A DNA stretch of 64,000 nucleotides from Armatimonadota bacterium (GCA_018268355.1 JAFDWR010000001.1:1079858-1143857); one strand, 5' to 3'. Counted from the stretch's first letter, positions 25,155 through 34,591 are shown. The notes: generated by a model from the sequence alone, not told the origin. Numbers and translations: made by a program.

Positions 25155-25868
25155 ATGGCTGCCTCGCTGACGAAAGAGAACTTTTTCTGGCATAAGGTCC
25201 ACAGCCTCACCGGCATCGTTCCGGTGGGCTTTTACATGCTCCAGCACCTTTCGCTGAACTCGTTCAGCATTGCTGGGCCGGAGAAGTTCAATGGGGTCAT
25301 CGATTTCTTCGAATCGTTGCCCAAGCACATCCTGCTCGCCCTCGAAGTGGGCGCGATCTGGCTGCCGTTGCTCTTCCACGCGGTGTACGGCCTGTTCATC
25401 GTGAACCGAGGCAAGCCCAACTACTTCGGCACTCGGTTCGGCTGGTCGCAGAACCGGATGTACCTTCTGCAGCGCATCTCGGGCATGTTCCTGTTCGTGT
25501 TCCTCGCCTATCACGTCTACACCACGACGATCACGAAGTACCTTGGCGCGGGCGCGGAGTCGATCAAGTTCGACGCCTGGCACACCAAGCTCACGAGCTT
25601 TGGCTACATCTTCACCATCGTTTACATGCTCGGCATCCTCGCCGCCAGCTACCACCTCGCCTATGGCATCTGGAATTTCTGCATTCGATGGGGTATCACG
25701 ATTTCCGACCGTGCGCAGGAGCGCGTTCAGAAGTTCTCGCTCGGCCTCTTCGTCGCGGTGACCCTTCTTGGTTGGGGTGCTCTCGCTGGATTCATCATCC
25801 GCAAGCCGATGGGCACCACCGCCGCCGCGCAGACGCCGGTGCTCACCCAGGCTTCGGTCAGGTCGTAA
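25155..25868 (+). CDS. sdhC: Succinate dehydrogenase cytochrome b subunit-like protein
   Basis: The protein has 237 residues from the ATG at 25155; a GTG at 25131 is in frame but less likely. Five hydrophobic segments and histidines at WHKVHSLTGIVPVG, FHAVYGLF, LAYHVYTTT and ASYHLAYGIWNF match the cytochrome b558 family of succinate:quinone oxidoreductases (SdhC, Bacillus type), which bind two hemes. The flavoprotein and iron-sulfur subunits are not adjacent; the next gene is a small unrelated membrane protein. The symbol is by family. Confidence 0.85.
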   Translation: MAASLTKENFFWHKVHSLTGIVPVGFYMLQHLSLNSFSIAGPEKFNGVIDFFESLPKHILLALEVGAIWLPLLFHAVYGLFIVNRGKPNYFGTRFGWSQNRMYLLQRISGMFLFVFLAYHVYTTTITKYLGAGAESIKFDAWHTKLTSFGYIFTIVYMLGILAASYHLAYGIWNFCIRWGITISDRAQERVQKFSLGLFVAVTLLGWGALAGFIIRKPMGTTAAAQTPVLTQASVRS

Positions 25869-25880
25869 CTTCAGGACAGG

Positions 25881-26171
25881 ATGCTCTTCTACGCCATTAG
25901 CGCAATCATGGTGATCTCGGGCATCCTGTGCCTTCGGGACCAATCCCGGAGCACCCTGGGTCGCCAGGTGCTTGGTCTGGGCCGGATCATCCTCGCTCTC
26001 TTCGCCGTGGCGCTGGCTTTGCTCTGGAAGCCCCAGCCGGGCCAGTTCTACAGCTACATGGTGGTCTTGAGCGCGATCTTGATTGCGGCGGGTTACTTCC
26101 CTCTCATCGCGGCGAACGCGATTGATGGCCGCGTGGAGCGGTTCGACAAGACCTCACGCCGGCCCGACTAA
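25881..26171 (+). CDS. Small three-helix membrane protein
   Basis: The protein has 96 residues with three hydrophobic stretches (AISAIMVISGILCL, IILALFAVALALLW, MVVLSAILIAAGYFPLI). No family is recognised. It starts 12 bases after the cytochrome b gene and is likely cotranscribed with it. Its 3' end overlaps the convergent CCA-adding enzyme gene by 18 bases. Confidence 0.75.
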   Translation: MLFYAISAIMVISGILCLRDQSRSTLGRQVLGLGRIILALFAVALALLWKPQPGQFYSYMVVLSAILIAAGYFPLIAANAIDGRVERFDKTSRRPD

Positions 26172-27530
26172 GCCCTCTCGCTCCACCAGCGCCCAGGCGG
26201 CATCCTTGTCGCCTGCCTCGATTTCGCCATCGAGCACCGCATCGGTGAGGCGAGCCTTCACCGCCTTGATCCAGGGTCCCGGCTCGCGGTTGAACCGCTC
26301 CATCAGCTCCTTGCCGTCGAGGGGACTGTCCAGCATCTCGACCTTCGTGGTCGAAAGGACCTGGCGCGTGGCCTCGCGATAAGGCTCCAAGTTGAAGTCC
26401 TTCCCTTCGCTCTTCATGCCGCGGGCATCGGCCTCCAGCAAGGCAAAGAACGAATCCAGGCTTTCGCCAAGGTCGCGCAAGAGTCGCCGGGCCACGGTCG
26501 GCGTTGGCCGGACCGTGTTGCCGAGGCGCATGTGGTTGCGAACGAGCAATGCGACTTCGTCGATCTCATCAGCCGAGAACCGGAGGCGATTGAGGATCGC
26601 GCGCGCCATGTCCGCGCCCTTGAGTTCGTGGGTGAAGAACCGAATCCGACCCTCGTCGTCGATCGATCGGGTGATCGGCTTGGCGACATCGTGGAGCAGC
26701 GCGGCCCACGCCTCAACCGGACGCGAGGCCTCCATTGCGGCGACGACCGCCCGGGTGTGATCCCAGACGTCGTACTTGTGATAGCTGCCCTGGGTCACGC
26801 CGATCATCGGTGGCAGCTCGGGGAGCACTTCGGCGAGCAGGCCCAACTCGAGGAGGTCCTGCAATGCCTGGTCGCGGCGCGGCCCCATCAGAATCTGGTT
26901 GAGTTCATCCCGAATTCGCTCTGGGCTGAGGATCTCCACCCGGTGAGCACTGGCTCGGATGGCATCCGCAAGCCCCTCGGCATAGGCATAGCCAAGCCGC
27001 GACCGAAACCGAACGGCCCGGAACATCCGAAGGGGGTCCTCGGAGAACGTGCTTTCGGGATTGAGCGGCGTTCGCAGCACCTTTGCCTCGGCGTCCTTGA
27101 ACCCCATGCCGGTCGGATCCTCAATCTCTTGCGAGCTCAGGTTCCAATAGAGGGCATTGATCGTGAAATCCCGTCGGTGAGCGTCTTCCTGGAGGGTCGC
27201 GGGTTCCACCTCGGGCTTTCGCGACGTCTCCGAATAGCTCTCCTTACGCGTGATCGCGACCTCGATCTTTTCACCCGCGACATGGACCATCGCGGTGCCG
27301 AACCGACCGTAGTGGGTAGGCGAGTGATCGGCGAGGCCCCGGTTCCAGAGCAGATCGACGAGCTCAGAGGCATCAAGGGTCGTGCAGAGGTCGATATCCT
27401 TGATCTCTGAACCGAAAAGCACGGTGTCGCGGACCGCGCCGCCGACCATCCAAACCTTGCCGTCGAAGGGGGTTTCGCGCAGAGCATCGGCAATGAGGCG
27501 CAGGGCGGGCTGGGTGATCTCAAGGTTCAT
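26154..27530 (-). CDS. cca: CCA tRNA nucleotidyltransferase with HD domain
   Basis: The protein has 458 residues from the ATG at 27530, which has GGGAGAA five bases upstream; the frame extends to 27593 without added homology. The N-terminal nucleotidyltransferase shows VWMVGGAVRDTVLF and the metal-binding DIDLCT. RDFTINALYWN and EDPLRMFRAVRF follow, the class II CCA/poly(A) polymerase head and neck. The C-terminal part has an HD-type motif (ALLHDVAKPITR). It adds or repairs the 3' CCA of tRNAs. Confidence 0.93.
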   Translation of the reverse strand: MNLEITQPALRLIADALRETPFDGKVWMVGGAVRDTVLFGSEIKDIDLCTTLDASELVDLLWNRGLADHSPTHYGRFGTAMVHVAGEKIEVAITRKESYSETSRKPEVEPATLQEDAHRRDFTINALYWNLSSQEIEDPTGMGFKDAEAKVLRTPLNPESTFSEDPLRMFRAVRFRSRLGYAYAEGLADAIRASAHRVEILSPERIRDELNQILMGPRRDQALQDLLELGLLAEVLPELPPMIGVTQGSYHKYDVWDHTRAVVAAMEASRPVEAWAALLHDVAKPITRSIDDEGRIRFFTHELKGADMARAILNRLRFSADEIDEVALLVRNHMRLGNTVRPTPTVARRLLRDLGESLDSFFALLEADARGMKSEGKDFNLEPYREATRQVLSTTKVEMLDSPLDGKELMERFNREPGPWIKAVKARLTDAVLDGEIEAGDKDAAWALVEREGLVGPA

Positions 27531-27546
27531 CGTCGTTCTCCCTGAG

Positions 27547-28137
27547 CTAAAGGGCTTGCCGAACAGCGGCGATAAAGTCCCGCATCTTGGCATGGTCCTT
27601 TTGACCAGGAGCGGATTCTACTCCGCTCGAAACGTCCACCGCAGCCGGTCGCACAAACCGGATCGCCTGGGCGACGTTTTCGGGCGTGAGTCCGCCCGCG
27701 AGGATCACCGGAATCGGCGACTGGGCGACGACCGCCTCGGCGACCTCCCAATCCACCCGCTGTCCGGTGCCGCCGTAGTGCTCCTTGTGGAAGGCATCGA
27801 GCACGACGCGGTCGTAGCCGGCGAACATCCCGAGCAGGTCCTCCACCGTGTCCTCGGGCCGAACCCTCAGCGACAGAATCGAAGGTCGCGACGGACGGTT
27901 TTTGAACTCGGTGGCCTGGACCATGTCCACTTCGGTCGGCTCTTCGCCCCCGAACGGGCCGTAAACCGCAACGCGGGGTCGCTGGTCGAGGTGATCGATG
28001 AACTCGCGCGATTCTAGCGGGACAAACCTTGGGCTCGTCGGCTCAAAAACGAACCCGAGGAAGTCGGCCCCAAACTCGAGGGCGGCTTCCGCGTCGCGTG
28101 CGTTCGTCAGTCCACAAATTTTGACTAGCGGTCCCAA
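27547..28137 (-). CDS. trpF: Phosphoribosylanthranilate isomerase
   Basis: The protein has 196 residues from a TTG at 28137. This start lies inside the end of trpC (13-base overlap) and is preceded by GGAGGTGAT at ideal spacing, so it is favoured over longer frames. The catalytic Cys is in VKICGLTN, followed by GADFLGFVFEPTSPRFV, VVLDAFH and the phosphate loop ILAGGLTPENV and VDVSSGVES. It catalyses the Amadori rearrangement of tryptophan synthesis. Confidence 0.93.
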   Translation of the reverse strand: MGPLVKICGLTNARDAEAALEFGADFLGFVFEPTSPRFVPLESREFIDHLDQRPRVAVYGPFGGEEPTEVDMVQATEFKNRPSRPSILSLRVRPEDTVEDLLGMFAGYDRVVLDAFHKEHYGGTGQRVDWEVAEAVVAQSPIPVILAGGLTPENVAQAIRFVRPAAVDVSSGVESAPGQKDHAKMRDFIAAVRQAL

Positions 28138-28916
28138 CCCATCACCTCCCGAACCTTTCCACCGACGTCTGAGCTTCGCATAAAACTGGTTCCGATGAGC
28201 ACCGCGCGTGCGCCGCAAGCCTGGAGCCGCTGGACGTCCGCGTGGGTGTGGATCGCGCTCTCAGCGACCGCCACGCGGCCCTCGCGGTATTGCGGAATGA
28301 GACGCTCGCTCGTGCCGAGGTCAACCGTGAAGTCGCTCAGGTCGCGGTTGTTCACTCCGATGAGGTCCAACCCGTTGATGTTGAGAACGCGATCCAGCTC
28401 TTCTTGGTTGTGCACCTCAACGAGGACGTCGAGGTTGAGCTCGGCCGCCGTCTCGGAAAGGCTTTTCAGTTGGTCGTCATTGAGCATCGCGGCGATGAGC
28501 AACAGCGCGTCCGCGCCGAGCACGCGGGCCTCGACCACCTGGTACGGGTTGTAGATGAAGTCCTTCCGGAGCAGCGGGAGATCGCAGTTCTCGCGACATA
28601 TGGCCAGGTTTTTGGCCGATCCTTGAAAATATCGCTCATCGGTGAGGACGCTGAGGCAGGTCGCTCCTGCTTCCTCATAGGCCCGGGCGATTCCAGCGGG
28701 ATCGAAGTCGGCACGGATGACGCCTTCGCTCGGTGAGGCCTTCTTCACCTCGGCGATGAGGGCGATGGGCCGCGGGTCGTTTGCCAGCGCGCGCTTGAAT
28801 CCCCTCGTCGGCTCAAGACCACTGACTTGGGCCTCGAGTTCCGCCATCGGCACCTCGGCGAGCCTTGCCTCGACCTCGGTCTGCTTGTGGGCAAAAATTT
28901 CGTTCAGCACGTTCAC
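28125..28916 (-). CDS. trpC: Indole-3-glycerol phosphate synthase
   Basis: The protein has 263 residues. Family signatures are intact: IALIAEVKKASPSEGVI (catalytic Lys), FDPAGIARAYEEAGATCLSVLTDERYF, LPLLRKDFIYNPYQV, LVEVHNQEELDR, IGVNNRDL and AVAESAIHT. It closes the indole ring in tryptophan synthesis. Its start overlaps trpD by four bases and its end overlaps trpF, so the three genes form one compact operon. Other trp genes are not in the window. Confidence 0.97.
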   Translation of the reverse strand: MNVLNEIFAHKQTEVEARLAEVPMAELEAQVSGLEPTRGFKRALANDPRPIALIAEVKKASPSEGVIRADFDPAGIARAYEEAGATCLSVLTDERYFQGSAKNLAICRENCDLPLLRKDFIYNPYQVVEARVLGADALLLIAAMLNDDQLKSLSETAAELNLDVLVEVHNQEELDRVLNINGLDLIGVNNRDLSDFTVDLGTSERLIPQYREGRVAVAESAIHTHADVQRLQACGARAVLIGTSFMRSSDVGGKVREVMGWDR

Positions 28917-29914
28917 CGCAGGGCCTCCCGTACGAGCGAATCGAGCTTTGCAACGGCGGCCCCGCTCTCGACGACTTCGGTGACCCGCTGTCCGGCGGAA
29001 ACGGGGTCACAGCCGGTGGCGACGACAAGGGTCAACGCGGCACTCGGAGCGACGGCGGCAAAGGCTTCACTCTTTGGGTCGCTGATCGCGAGCCGGAGTC
29101 GCTCCGCGCCCTCACGAGCATCGGCACCTGGTGCGAGCGAAGAAACGTCCACCCGTCGAAGCCCGAAGGTCTCGGGGCTGACGGTAGATTCCGAAACCTG
29201 CCCATCGCGAACGGTGAGAACGAGGGTTTCGCCGACCGGCGACACCTCATCAAGACCGACCATCCCGTGGACAACGCGAACCTCCTCAGCATCCAGGAGC
29301 GCGAGCGCACCCGCAATCGAGCGCGCCACACCGGGACTCCAAGCCCCGATCACCTGGCGTTTGGCACCCGCAGGATTGAGCATCGGGCCGAGCAAGTTGA
29401 AGACCGTGCGAAAACCAAGTTCGCGCCGGACCGGTCCGATCCGCGCAAGACCGGGATGGAACGAAGGGGCGAAGAAGAAACTGACGCCGATCTCATCGAG
29501 CAGCAGCCGGGCATTCGGAACGGGAATCGGCAGTCCCAGCGCCTCGAGGACATCCGCCGAACCGACCTTGCTCGTCACCGCTCGGTTGCCGTGCTTCGCG
29601 ACCTGCACGCCCGCCCCCGCGACGATGAACGCCGCCGCCGTGCTGATGTTGAGGCTGGGGATGCCACCGCCCGTGCCGCAGGTGTCCACACAATCCAGCG
29701 CTGGCTCGCCGATCATCCGCTCTCGAAGCAGCTTCACAAATCCCGCAAGCGCTGTTGGCGATGCAGATTCAACCCCGACCATACCGAGGAAGGCGCCCAT
29801 CATGGCGGGACTGGAATCCTCGGACAGGACGATCCCCAAAAGCTGACTCGCCTCCTCAAGCGGGAGGCCGCCCTCGGCTCGGTATCGCTCGCAAAGCTGT
29901 GCAAATGAGTTCAT
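28913..29914 (-). CDS. trpD: Anthranilate phosphoribosyltransferase
   Basis: The protein has 333 residues. The phosphoribosyl diphosphate loop CGTGGGIPSLNIST, KHGNRAVTSKVGSADVLEALG and FAPSFHPGL ... VRRELGFRTVFNLLGPMLNP are characteristic. It joins anthranilate to PRPP in tryptophan synthesis. First gene of the trpDCF operon; it is divergent from nuoA with 48 bases between the starts. Confidence 0.97.
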   Translation of the reverse strand: MNSFAQLCERYRAEGGLPLEEASQLLGIVLSEDSSPAMMGAFLGMVGVESASPTALAGFVKLLRERMIGEPALDCVDTCGTGGGIPSLNISTAAAFIVAGAGVQVAKHGNRAVTSKVGSADVLEALGLPIPVPNARLLLDEIGVSFFFAPSFHPGLARIGPVRRELGFRTVFNLLGPMLNPAGAKRQVIGAWSPGVARSIAGALALLDAEEVRVVHGMVGLDEVSPVGETLVLTVRDGQVSESTVSPETFGLRRVDVSSLAPGADAREGAERLRLAISDPKSEAFAAVAPSAALTLVVATGCDPVSAGQRVTEVVESGAAVAKLDSLVREALR

Positions 29915-29950
29915 GCGAATTGAGTGGCGAGTTTATCTCGTGATGATCGG

Positions 29951-29956
29951 TAGAAT
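29951..29956 (+). promoter_or_regulatory. Possible -10 box of nuoA
   Basis: TAGAAT ends only six bases before the nuoA ATG at 29963. If used, transcription would begin at or next to the start codon, giving a leaderless or nearly leaderless message. The nuoF gene has the same hexamer at a similar short distance. Confidence 0.35.
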
Positions 29957-29962
29957 AGAGTC

Positions 29963-30379
29963 ATGCAGGCGTATTTGGGCATCCTCGCCTTGGTTGGGCT
30001 CGCGGCGGTGATCTGTGCAGTCATGGTCACGCTGAGCTGGGTTCTTGGCCCCAAGAAGGTCACCCCGTACAAGTCGTCGACTTATGAGTGCGGCGTGGCT
30101 CCGGTGGGTGATTCGCGCGAGAGGTTTCCGATCAAGTTCTATCTGGTCGCGATTCTCTTCATCCTGTTTGACATCGAAGTCGTCTTCCTTTGGTCTTGGA
30201 TGACGGTGTTCAAGCATTCGTCGATGGAGTTCATGCGGACGAGCTTTATCTCGTTCCTCATCTATATGTCGACCTTCATCCTCGGCTACCTCTATGTCAT
30301 CCGGGTCAACGCCTTTGACTGGGATGAGACGACCTCCCTTGAGCCTGCAAAGCTGGGAGAGGCGGTGCAGGAGTCGTGA
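29963..30379 (+). CDS. nuoA: NADH-quinone oxidoreductase subunit A
   Basis: The protein has 138 residues and three transmembrane segments. The conserved loop STYECGVAPVGDSRERFPI, with the functionally important Cys, and FYLVAILFILFDIEVVFLW identify NuoA, a membrane subunit near the quinone site of Complex I. Its TGA overlaps the nuoC GTG (GTGA). In most operons nuoB lies between nuoA and nuoC; here it is absent. Confidence 0.95.
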   Translation: MQAYLGILALVGLAAVICAVMVTLSWVLGPKKVTPYKSSTYECGVAPVGDSRERFPIKFYLVAILFILFDIEVVFLWSWMTVFKHSSMEFMRTSFISFLIYMSTFILGYLYVIRVNAFDWDETTSLEPAKLGEAVQES

Positions 30380-30984
30380 GCAATCCCATGGTTGGCAGTG
30401 AGCGCGCCGAAGTCGTGGCTCTGCGCGACAGGCTTGGCGCAGGATTTCTGAAGTCCAAGTCGGATCGCGGCGAGACGTTTATCTGTGTTCGACCCGATGC
30501 CCTCATTGCGGCGATCACCGAGCTGAAGGAAAATCCTGACCTCGCCTACGACTATTTCAGCGAGTGCGTGGGCGTGGACTACAGCACCTATAAGAATGTG
30601 CGCGATTTTGATGAGCGATTTGAAGTGGTTTACAACCTCATGTCGACCAAGCACTTCTCGCGCATCTTCGTGAAGACGGCGGTCAACGACGGCACCTCGA
30701 TCCCGACGCTGAAGAACATCTTCCTCGGCGCGGAGTACCCGGAGAAGGAGATCCACGACCTGTTCGGTGTCCACTTTGAGGGCAACGAGCTGATGCCCGG
30801 CGAGCGGTTCCTGCTCCCCGATGACTGGATCGGCTACCCGCTCCGCAAGGAAGTCCCCCTCGGCGGCGAGGATGTGAACTTTGCTCAGGGCGATCGCGGC
30901 CCTGCGGTCGAAGACGTCTCCCGACCCCATGCCGGTGAGTCCTTTGAGGGCAAGACGGGCTCGAGCGAGGTCAGCGGAAGGTAA
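30376..30984 (+). CDS. nuoC: NADH-quinone oxidoreductase subunit C
   Basis: The protein has 202 residues from the GTG overlapping nuoA. The family core is visible: FEVVYNLMST, IPTLKNIFLGAEYPEKEIHDLFGVHFEGN and LLPDDWIGYPLRKE. It is a hydrophilic 30-kDa-type subunit of the Complex I peripheral arm and is not fused to NuoD. A strong terminator follows at 31011, ending the first nuo segment before the prepilin block. Confidence 0.95.
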   Translation: MSNPMVGSERAEVVALRDRLGAGFLKSKSDRGETFICVRPDALIAAITELKENPDLAYDYFSECVGVDYSTYKNVRDFDERFEVVYNLMSTKHFSRIFVKTAVNDGTSIPTLKNIFLGAEYPEKEIHDLFGVHFEGNELMPGERFLLPDDWIGYPLRKEVPLGGEDVNFAQGDRGPAVEDVSRPHAGESFEGKTGSSEVSGR

Positions 30985-31010
30985 CGACTCCAACCCTTTG
31001 ATTCAAGAGG

Positions 31011-31053
31011 AAAAACGGTCGGCCCGGCAATTTTGCCGGGCCGACCGTTTTTA
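31011..31053 (+). terminator. Strong terminator after nuoC
   Basis: A perfect 16-bp stem (31015-31030 with 31033-31048, ACGGTCGGCCCGGCAA arm) is flanked by A residues on the left and T residues on the right (31048-31052), so it can act in both directions. It separates nuoAC from the prepilin genes. Confidence 0.92.
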
Positions 31054-31222
31054 TCCTGAGGGTCGGACATGGCTCCGGACAGAACAGACGAAATAGAGTT
31101 CCCGTATTCGCAAATCTTGCGCCAATCACCGCAAGAATCCGCGCATGAAAATCGAGAGTTTTCTTCTAAGCTGTTAGGACTCTCGAGATGGAAACGTCCC
31201 GAGGGCTCATGGAGTAATCATC

Positions 31223-32092
31223 ATGTCTCGAAAGGCATTCACGCTCATCGAACTGCTCGTGGTTATCGCGATCATCGCGATCCTCGCAGCTATCCTCTTC
31301 CCTGTCTTCGCTCAAGCGAAGGAAGCCGCCAAGGCCGCTGCATGTCTCAGCAACATGAAGAACCTCGGTACGGCTACGAACATCTACCTCGCTGACTACG
31401 ACGACACGATGCCCGCTTCGGTCATCTCGGTCGCCGGTGTCAACCAGGCAGCTCAGTTCTTCTCGACTCCGGCCAACTCGCTCGGAAACGGCGGCGCCGT
31501 TCCGACCGCAGCCACGATCAACCTCCGAGCTAGCTTCTGGGGTAACGCGATCCAGCCGTACGTCAAGAACTGGGGCGTTTATCGAAACACCTCGCCGGAT
31601 TGGAACCTGTTCGCGCTTGACGCCACTGCTCTTGCTTCGCGCATCACCAGCGGCTACGCTTACAACAGCTACCTCAACTACTACAACGCCACCGGTGTTC
31701 AGTCGCCTTCGCGAACGATCCTGTTCTTCCAGGGCATGGGCAACGGTTCGATCCAGGGTTACACCTACTACTGGCCGCCGTTCATGGTGAGCTCGGGTAC
31801 GCAGACGACGGCCGTGCCGTTCATCTTCGCTCGAACCGCTCAGATCTGTCCGAACGGTCTCTACGTGTTCTCCGGTCAGCGAGACAGCCGCATCTATAAG
31901 GGTGGCTTCAACCTCGTTTACACCGACTCGAGCGCTAAGTTCACCAAGGCTGCTGCTCAGCGATCGCCGTACTCGGTCATCAACGCCGATGGTACGCCGG
32001 CTAACGGTTGGGTTTCCAACATCACCGGTCAGCCGACCGCTTGCGACAACGTCTACTGGTACTGGCACGCTCCGGATCAGGACAAGGGTTAA
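31223..32092 (+). CDS. Prepilin-like protein 1
   Basis: The protein has 289 residues. A short basic leader MSRKA precedes [19 protein letters not shown], the N-methylation and type IV pilin-like helix (E5 present). The large C-terminal domain resembles DUF1559-type pseudopilins and has the late motif [12 protein letters not shown], equivalent to the H-X9-DG region. A prepilin peptidase would cleave before the Phe; Ala replaces the usual Gly at -1. It is coupled by TAATG to a small lipoprotein gene. A surface fibre or secretion role is inferred. Confidence 0.88.
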   Translation: MSRKAFTLIELLVVIAIIAILAAILFPVFAQAKEAAKAAACLSNMKNLGTATNIYLADYDDTMPASVISVAGVNQAAQFFSTPANSLGNGGAVPTAATINLRASFWGNAIQPYVKNWGVYRNTSPDWNLFALDATALASRITSGYAYNSYLNYYNATGVQSPSRTILFFQGMGNGSIQGYTYYWPPFMVSSGTQTTAVPFIFARTAQICPNGLYVFSGQRDSRIYKGGFNLVYTDSSAKFTKAAAQRSPYSVINADGTPANGWVSNITGQPTACDNVYWYWHAPDQDKG

Positions 32093-32277
32093 TGAAGAAG
32101 AAGCTTGCATTTCTGCTCTCGATCGCCGTTGCTGTGGCCCTCATCGGTTGCGGCTCGGGTGAAGACAAGGGAGCTTCGGACACCACTCCTCCTAAGGGAG
32201 CGACGTCGGTCGGTGTGAAAGCAATCAACACCGGTGGCGGTGGTGGAGTCCAGAACTCCAAGCCGGAAGCAAACTAA
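32092..32277 (+). CDS. Small lipoprotein paired with prepilin-like protein 1
   Basis: The protein has 61 residues: lipoprotein signal [20 protein letters not shown], then a polar, Gly/Thr/Pro-rich tail of about 40 residues without a predicted fold. The ATG shares one base with the upstream stop (TAATG). The tail looks disordered. Four further genes of this kind follow prepilin-like genes in this region, so the pairing is systematic. Anchoring or assembly of the pilin-like product at the membrane is a guess. Confidence 0.8.
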   Translation: MKKKLAFLLSIAVAVALIGCGSGEDKGASDTTPPKGATSVGVKAINTGGGGGVQNSKPEAN

Positions 32278-32294
32278 GCTTCTTGATCCACGAA

Positions 32295-32332
32295 GTGAAG
32301 GTAGGTCGAAAGACCTGCCTTCACTTTTTTTG
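32295..32332 (+). terminator. Terminator after lipoprotein 1
   Basis: A 14-bp stem with one G-U pair (32295-32308 with 32313-32326) and a GAAA loop is followed by a T-run to 32332. Confidence 0.9.
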
Positions 32333-32434
32333 CGTTTGGACGGAACCACGGCACCCTTTGTGCACGTAGAGACCTATCCGGGGTGTCAGAAATGATTTTC
32401 CGGAATGATTCTATTTGGAGAGCCTTATAAAAAC

Positions 32435-33322
32435 ATGACTCGAAAAGCGTTCACGCTCATCGAGCTGCTCGTGGTGATTGCAATCATCGCCATCCTCGCA
32501 GCTATCCTCTTCCCTGTTTTCGCCTCGGCCAAGGAAGCCGCCAAGAAGACGTCGGACCTTTCCAACCTGAAGCAGATGGGAACTTCGGTTCAGCTTTACC
32601 TGGCTGACTTCGATGACACCTTCCCGCAGACGGCCGTCAACTATCTCGGCACCTGGCAGCCGAACCTTCTGTACGCCACCCCGGCCAACTGGACCCAGCA
32701 GAACGCAGTCATCCAGAACCTGTACAACTGCCACTGGTCGAACTCGCTCCAGCCGTACATCAAGAACCGCGACATGATGGTTTCCCAGGGCGGCACGGAT
32801 CGACTCATCACCGGTGCGCCCTACACCACGTCGCCGATCGCTCGATTCAAGAACAGCTATCAGATGAATGGTCTCCTGAACAGCCTCAACGCCACCGTTG
32901 TTGCTGCTCCGAGCCAGCTTCCGATCGCCGGTCACCTCCGTGGTGGCATGCGAATCGACGGTTTTGCGTCGTCGAACCCGGTTCTGAACTGCCCGCAAGG
33001 CGCAGCGCCGTGCGTTTGGCAGCCGACGACCCCGACCTGCCTTGGATCCGTCAATGGTCAGTGGAGCTCGACCCTCCTCCCCGCGTTCTCGTTCTGGGTT
33101 TTCAACCGAGGCGTGAACGTTACATTTGCTGACAGCTCGGCCAAGTTCCGACGCATGGGTGGCAACATCGCGGGTCGAACGGACTTCCGAACCGACTGGA
33201 TGTCGAACTACAACGCTCAGGGCATTCCGAACCGAGAATGGCAGGACACCAACTTCTGCCACACCCTTCTGTTCCAGCCTGACTTCGACTTCCAGAACTT
33301 CGGTATTCCGATCGAGTTCTAA
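32435..33322 (+). CDS. Prepilin-like protein 2
   Basis: The protein has 295 residues from the ATG at 32435, which gives the short MTRKA leader; an ATG at 32405 would add ten atypical residues. The pilin helix [19 protein letters not shown] is followed by a large domain with [27 protein letters not shown] and [15 protein letters not shown]. It is about 90% identical by eye to protein 3, a recent tandem duplicate. It is the only one of the six without its own lipoprotein gene; a strong terminator follows directly. Confidence 0.88.
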   Translation: MTRKAFTLIELLVVIAIIAILAAILFPVFASAKEAAKKTSDLSNLKQMGTSVQLYLADFDDTFPQTAVNYLGTWQPNLLYATPANWTQQNAVIQNLYNCHWSNSLQPYIKNRDMMVSQGGTDRLITGAPYTTSPIARFKNSYQMNGLLNSLNATVVAAPSQLPIAGHLRGGMRIDGFASSNPVLNCPQGAAPCVWQPTTPTCLGSVNGQWSSTLLPAFSFWVFNRGVNVTFADSSAKFRRMGGNIAGRTDFRTDWMSNYNAQGIPNREWQDTNFCHTLLFQPDFDFQNFGIPIEF

Positions 33323-33347
33323 GGCGAAGAGTCTTTCGCATGACTCC

Positions 33348-33386
33348 AAGTTGGGGGTGGGCAATTGCCCGCCCCCAACTTTTTTT
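33348..33386 (+). terminator. Terminator after prepilin-like gene 2
   Basis: A ~17-bp stem (33348-33364 with 33365-33381, essentially an inverted repeat without a spacer, one G-U pair) is followed by T residues to 33386. Confidence 0.88.
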
Positions 33387-33510
33387 GCCTAGACCTTGAT
33401 GATTCAGTCATCAAGCCTTCCATTCATGCCGGAATCAGGCTTCCGGCTTGGAATTCGAGACAGCACCGTTGAGAATGGAATCACCGAGCCCTGCTCGGAG
33501 GATTTATCTC

Positions 33511-34395
33511 ATGAAACGTGCATTTACATTGATCGAGCTTCTCGTCGTCATCGCCATCATCGCCATCCTCGCGGCGATCCTCTTCCCGGTCTTCGCGAGC
33601 GCAAAGGAGTCTGCCAAGAAGACGTCTGACCTTTCCAACCTGAAGCAGATGGGTACCTCAGTGCAGCTTTACCTGGCTGACTACGACGACACCTTCCCGC
33701 AGACGGCCGTCAACTACCTCGGAACTTGGCAGCCGAACCTCCTCTACGCCACTCCGGCCAACTGGACCCAGCAGAACGCAGTCATCCAGAACCTGTACAA
33801 CTGCCACTGGTCGAACTCGCTCCAGCCGTACATCAAGAACCGCGACATGATGTCCTCCCAGGGCGGAACGGATCGACTCATCGGAGGAGCGCCCTACACC
33901 ACGTCCCCGATTGCGCGATTCAAGAACAGCTATCAGATGAATGGTCTCCTGAACAGCCTCAACGCTACGGTTGTTGCTGCACCGAGCCAGCTTCCGCTCG
34001 CCGGTCACCTCCGTGGTGGTATGCGAATCGATGGGTACGCGTCGTCGAACCCGGTTCTCACTTGCCTGGTAGGCACCGCGCCGTGCGTTTGGCAACCGAC
34101 GACCCCGACCTGCCTTGGATCCGTCAACGGTCAGTGGTCCGGAACTCTGTTCCCTCAGTTTTCGTATTACGTCTTCAACCGAGGCGTGAACGTGACGTTC
34201 ACAGACAGCTCGGCCAAGTTTCGAAGAATGGGAGCGAATATCAATGGAAGGACGGACTTCCGCACGGACTGGATGACGAATTACAATGCCCAGGGCGTGC
34301 CGAGTTCAGAGTGGCAGGACACCAATTTCTGCCACACCTTGCTCTTCCAGCCGGATTTCGATTTCCAAAACTTCGGAACTCCGGTACAGTGGTAA
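33511..34395 (+). CDS. Prepilin-like protein 3
   Basis: The protein has 294 residues from the ATG at 33511, with CGGAGG upstream; the frame extends back to 33448, but only the short MKRA leader fits prepilin processing. The helix and C-terminal domain nearly duplicate protein 2, with most differences near residues 180-240. Tyr/Trp-rich segments and several Cys ([12 protein letters not shown]) suggest a disulfide-stabilised extracellular domain. A lipoprotein gene follows after four bases. Confidence 0.88.
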   Translation: MKRAFTLIELLVVIAIIAILAAILFPVFASAKESAKKTSDLSNLKQMGTSVQLYLADYDDTFPQTAVNYLGTWQPNLLYATPANWTQQNAVIQNLYNCHWSNSLQPYIKNRDMMSSQGGTDRLIGGAPYTTSPIARFKNSYQMNGLLNSLNATVVAAPSQLPLAGHLRGGMRIDGYASSNPVLTCLVGTAPCVWQPTTPTCLGSVNGQWSGTLFPQFSYYVFNRGVNVTFTDSSAKFRRMGANINGRTDFRTDWMTNYNAQGVPSSEWQDTNFCHTLLFQPDFDFQNFGTPVQW

Positions 34396-34399
34396 TCCT

Positions 34400-34579
34400 A
34401 TGAAGAAGATCATCCTTTCCATTGCGGGTCTCAGCCTTCTGGGCCTCGTTCTCGTCGGTTGCAGCAAAGATGAAGCTCCTGTGAACGGAGACAACAAGAA
34501 CGCTGCCGCAAATTCCAAGAGCGCGGCTGATTCGGGCAAGGAAAAGCCGAAGGGCGAAGAGCAGTTGATGCCCAAGTAA
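34400..34579 (+). CDS. Small lipoprotein paired with prepilin-like protein 3
   Basis: The protein has 59 residues: signal MKKIILSIAGLSLLGLVLVGC, then a Lys/Asn/Ala-rich tail with a GDN triplet (VNGDNKNAAANS). The tail is low-complexity and probably disordered. The start lies four bases after the prepilin stop. The GDN triplet recurs in lipoproteins 3 and 5 of the region. Confidence 0.8.
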   Translation: MKKIILSIAGLSLLGLVLVGCSKDEAPVNGDNKNAAANSKSAADSGKEKPKGEEQLMPK

Positions 34580-34591
34580 GGAAGATCATGA

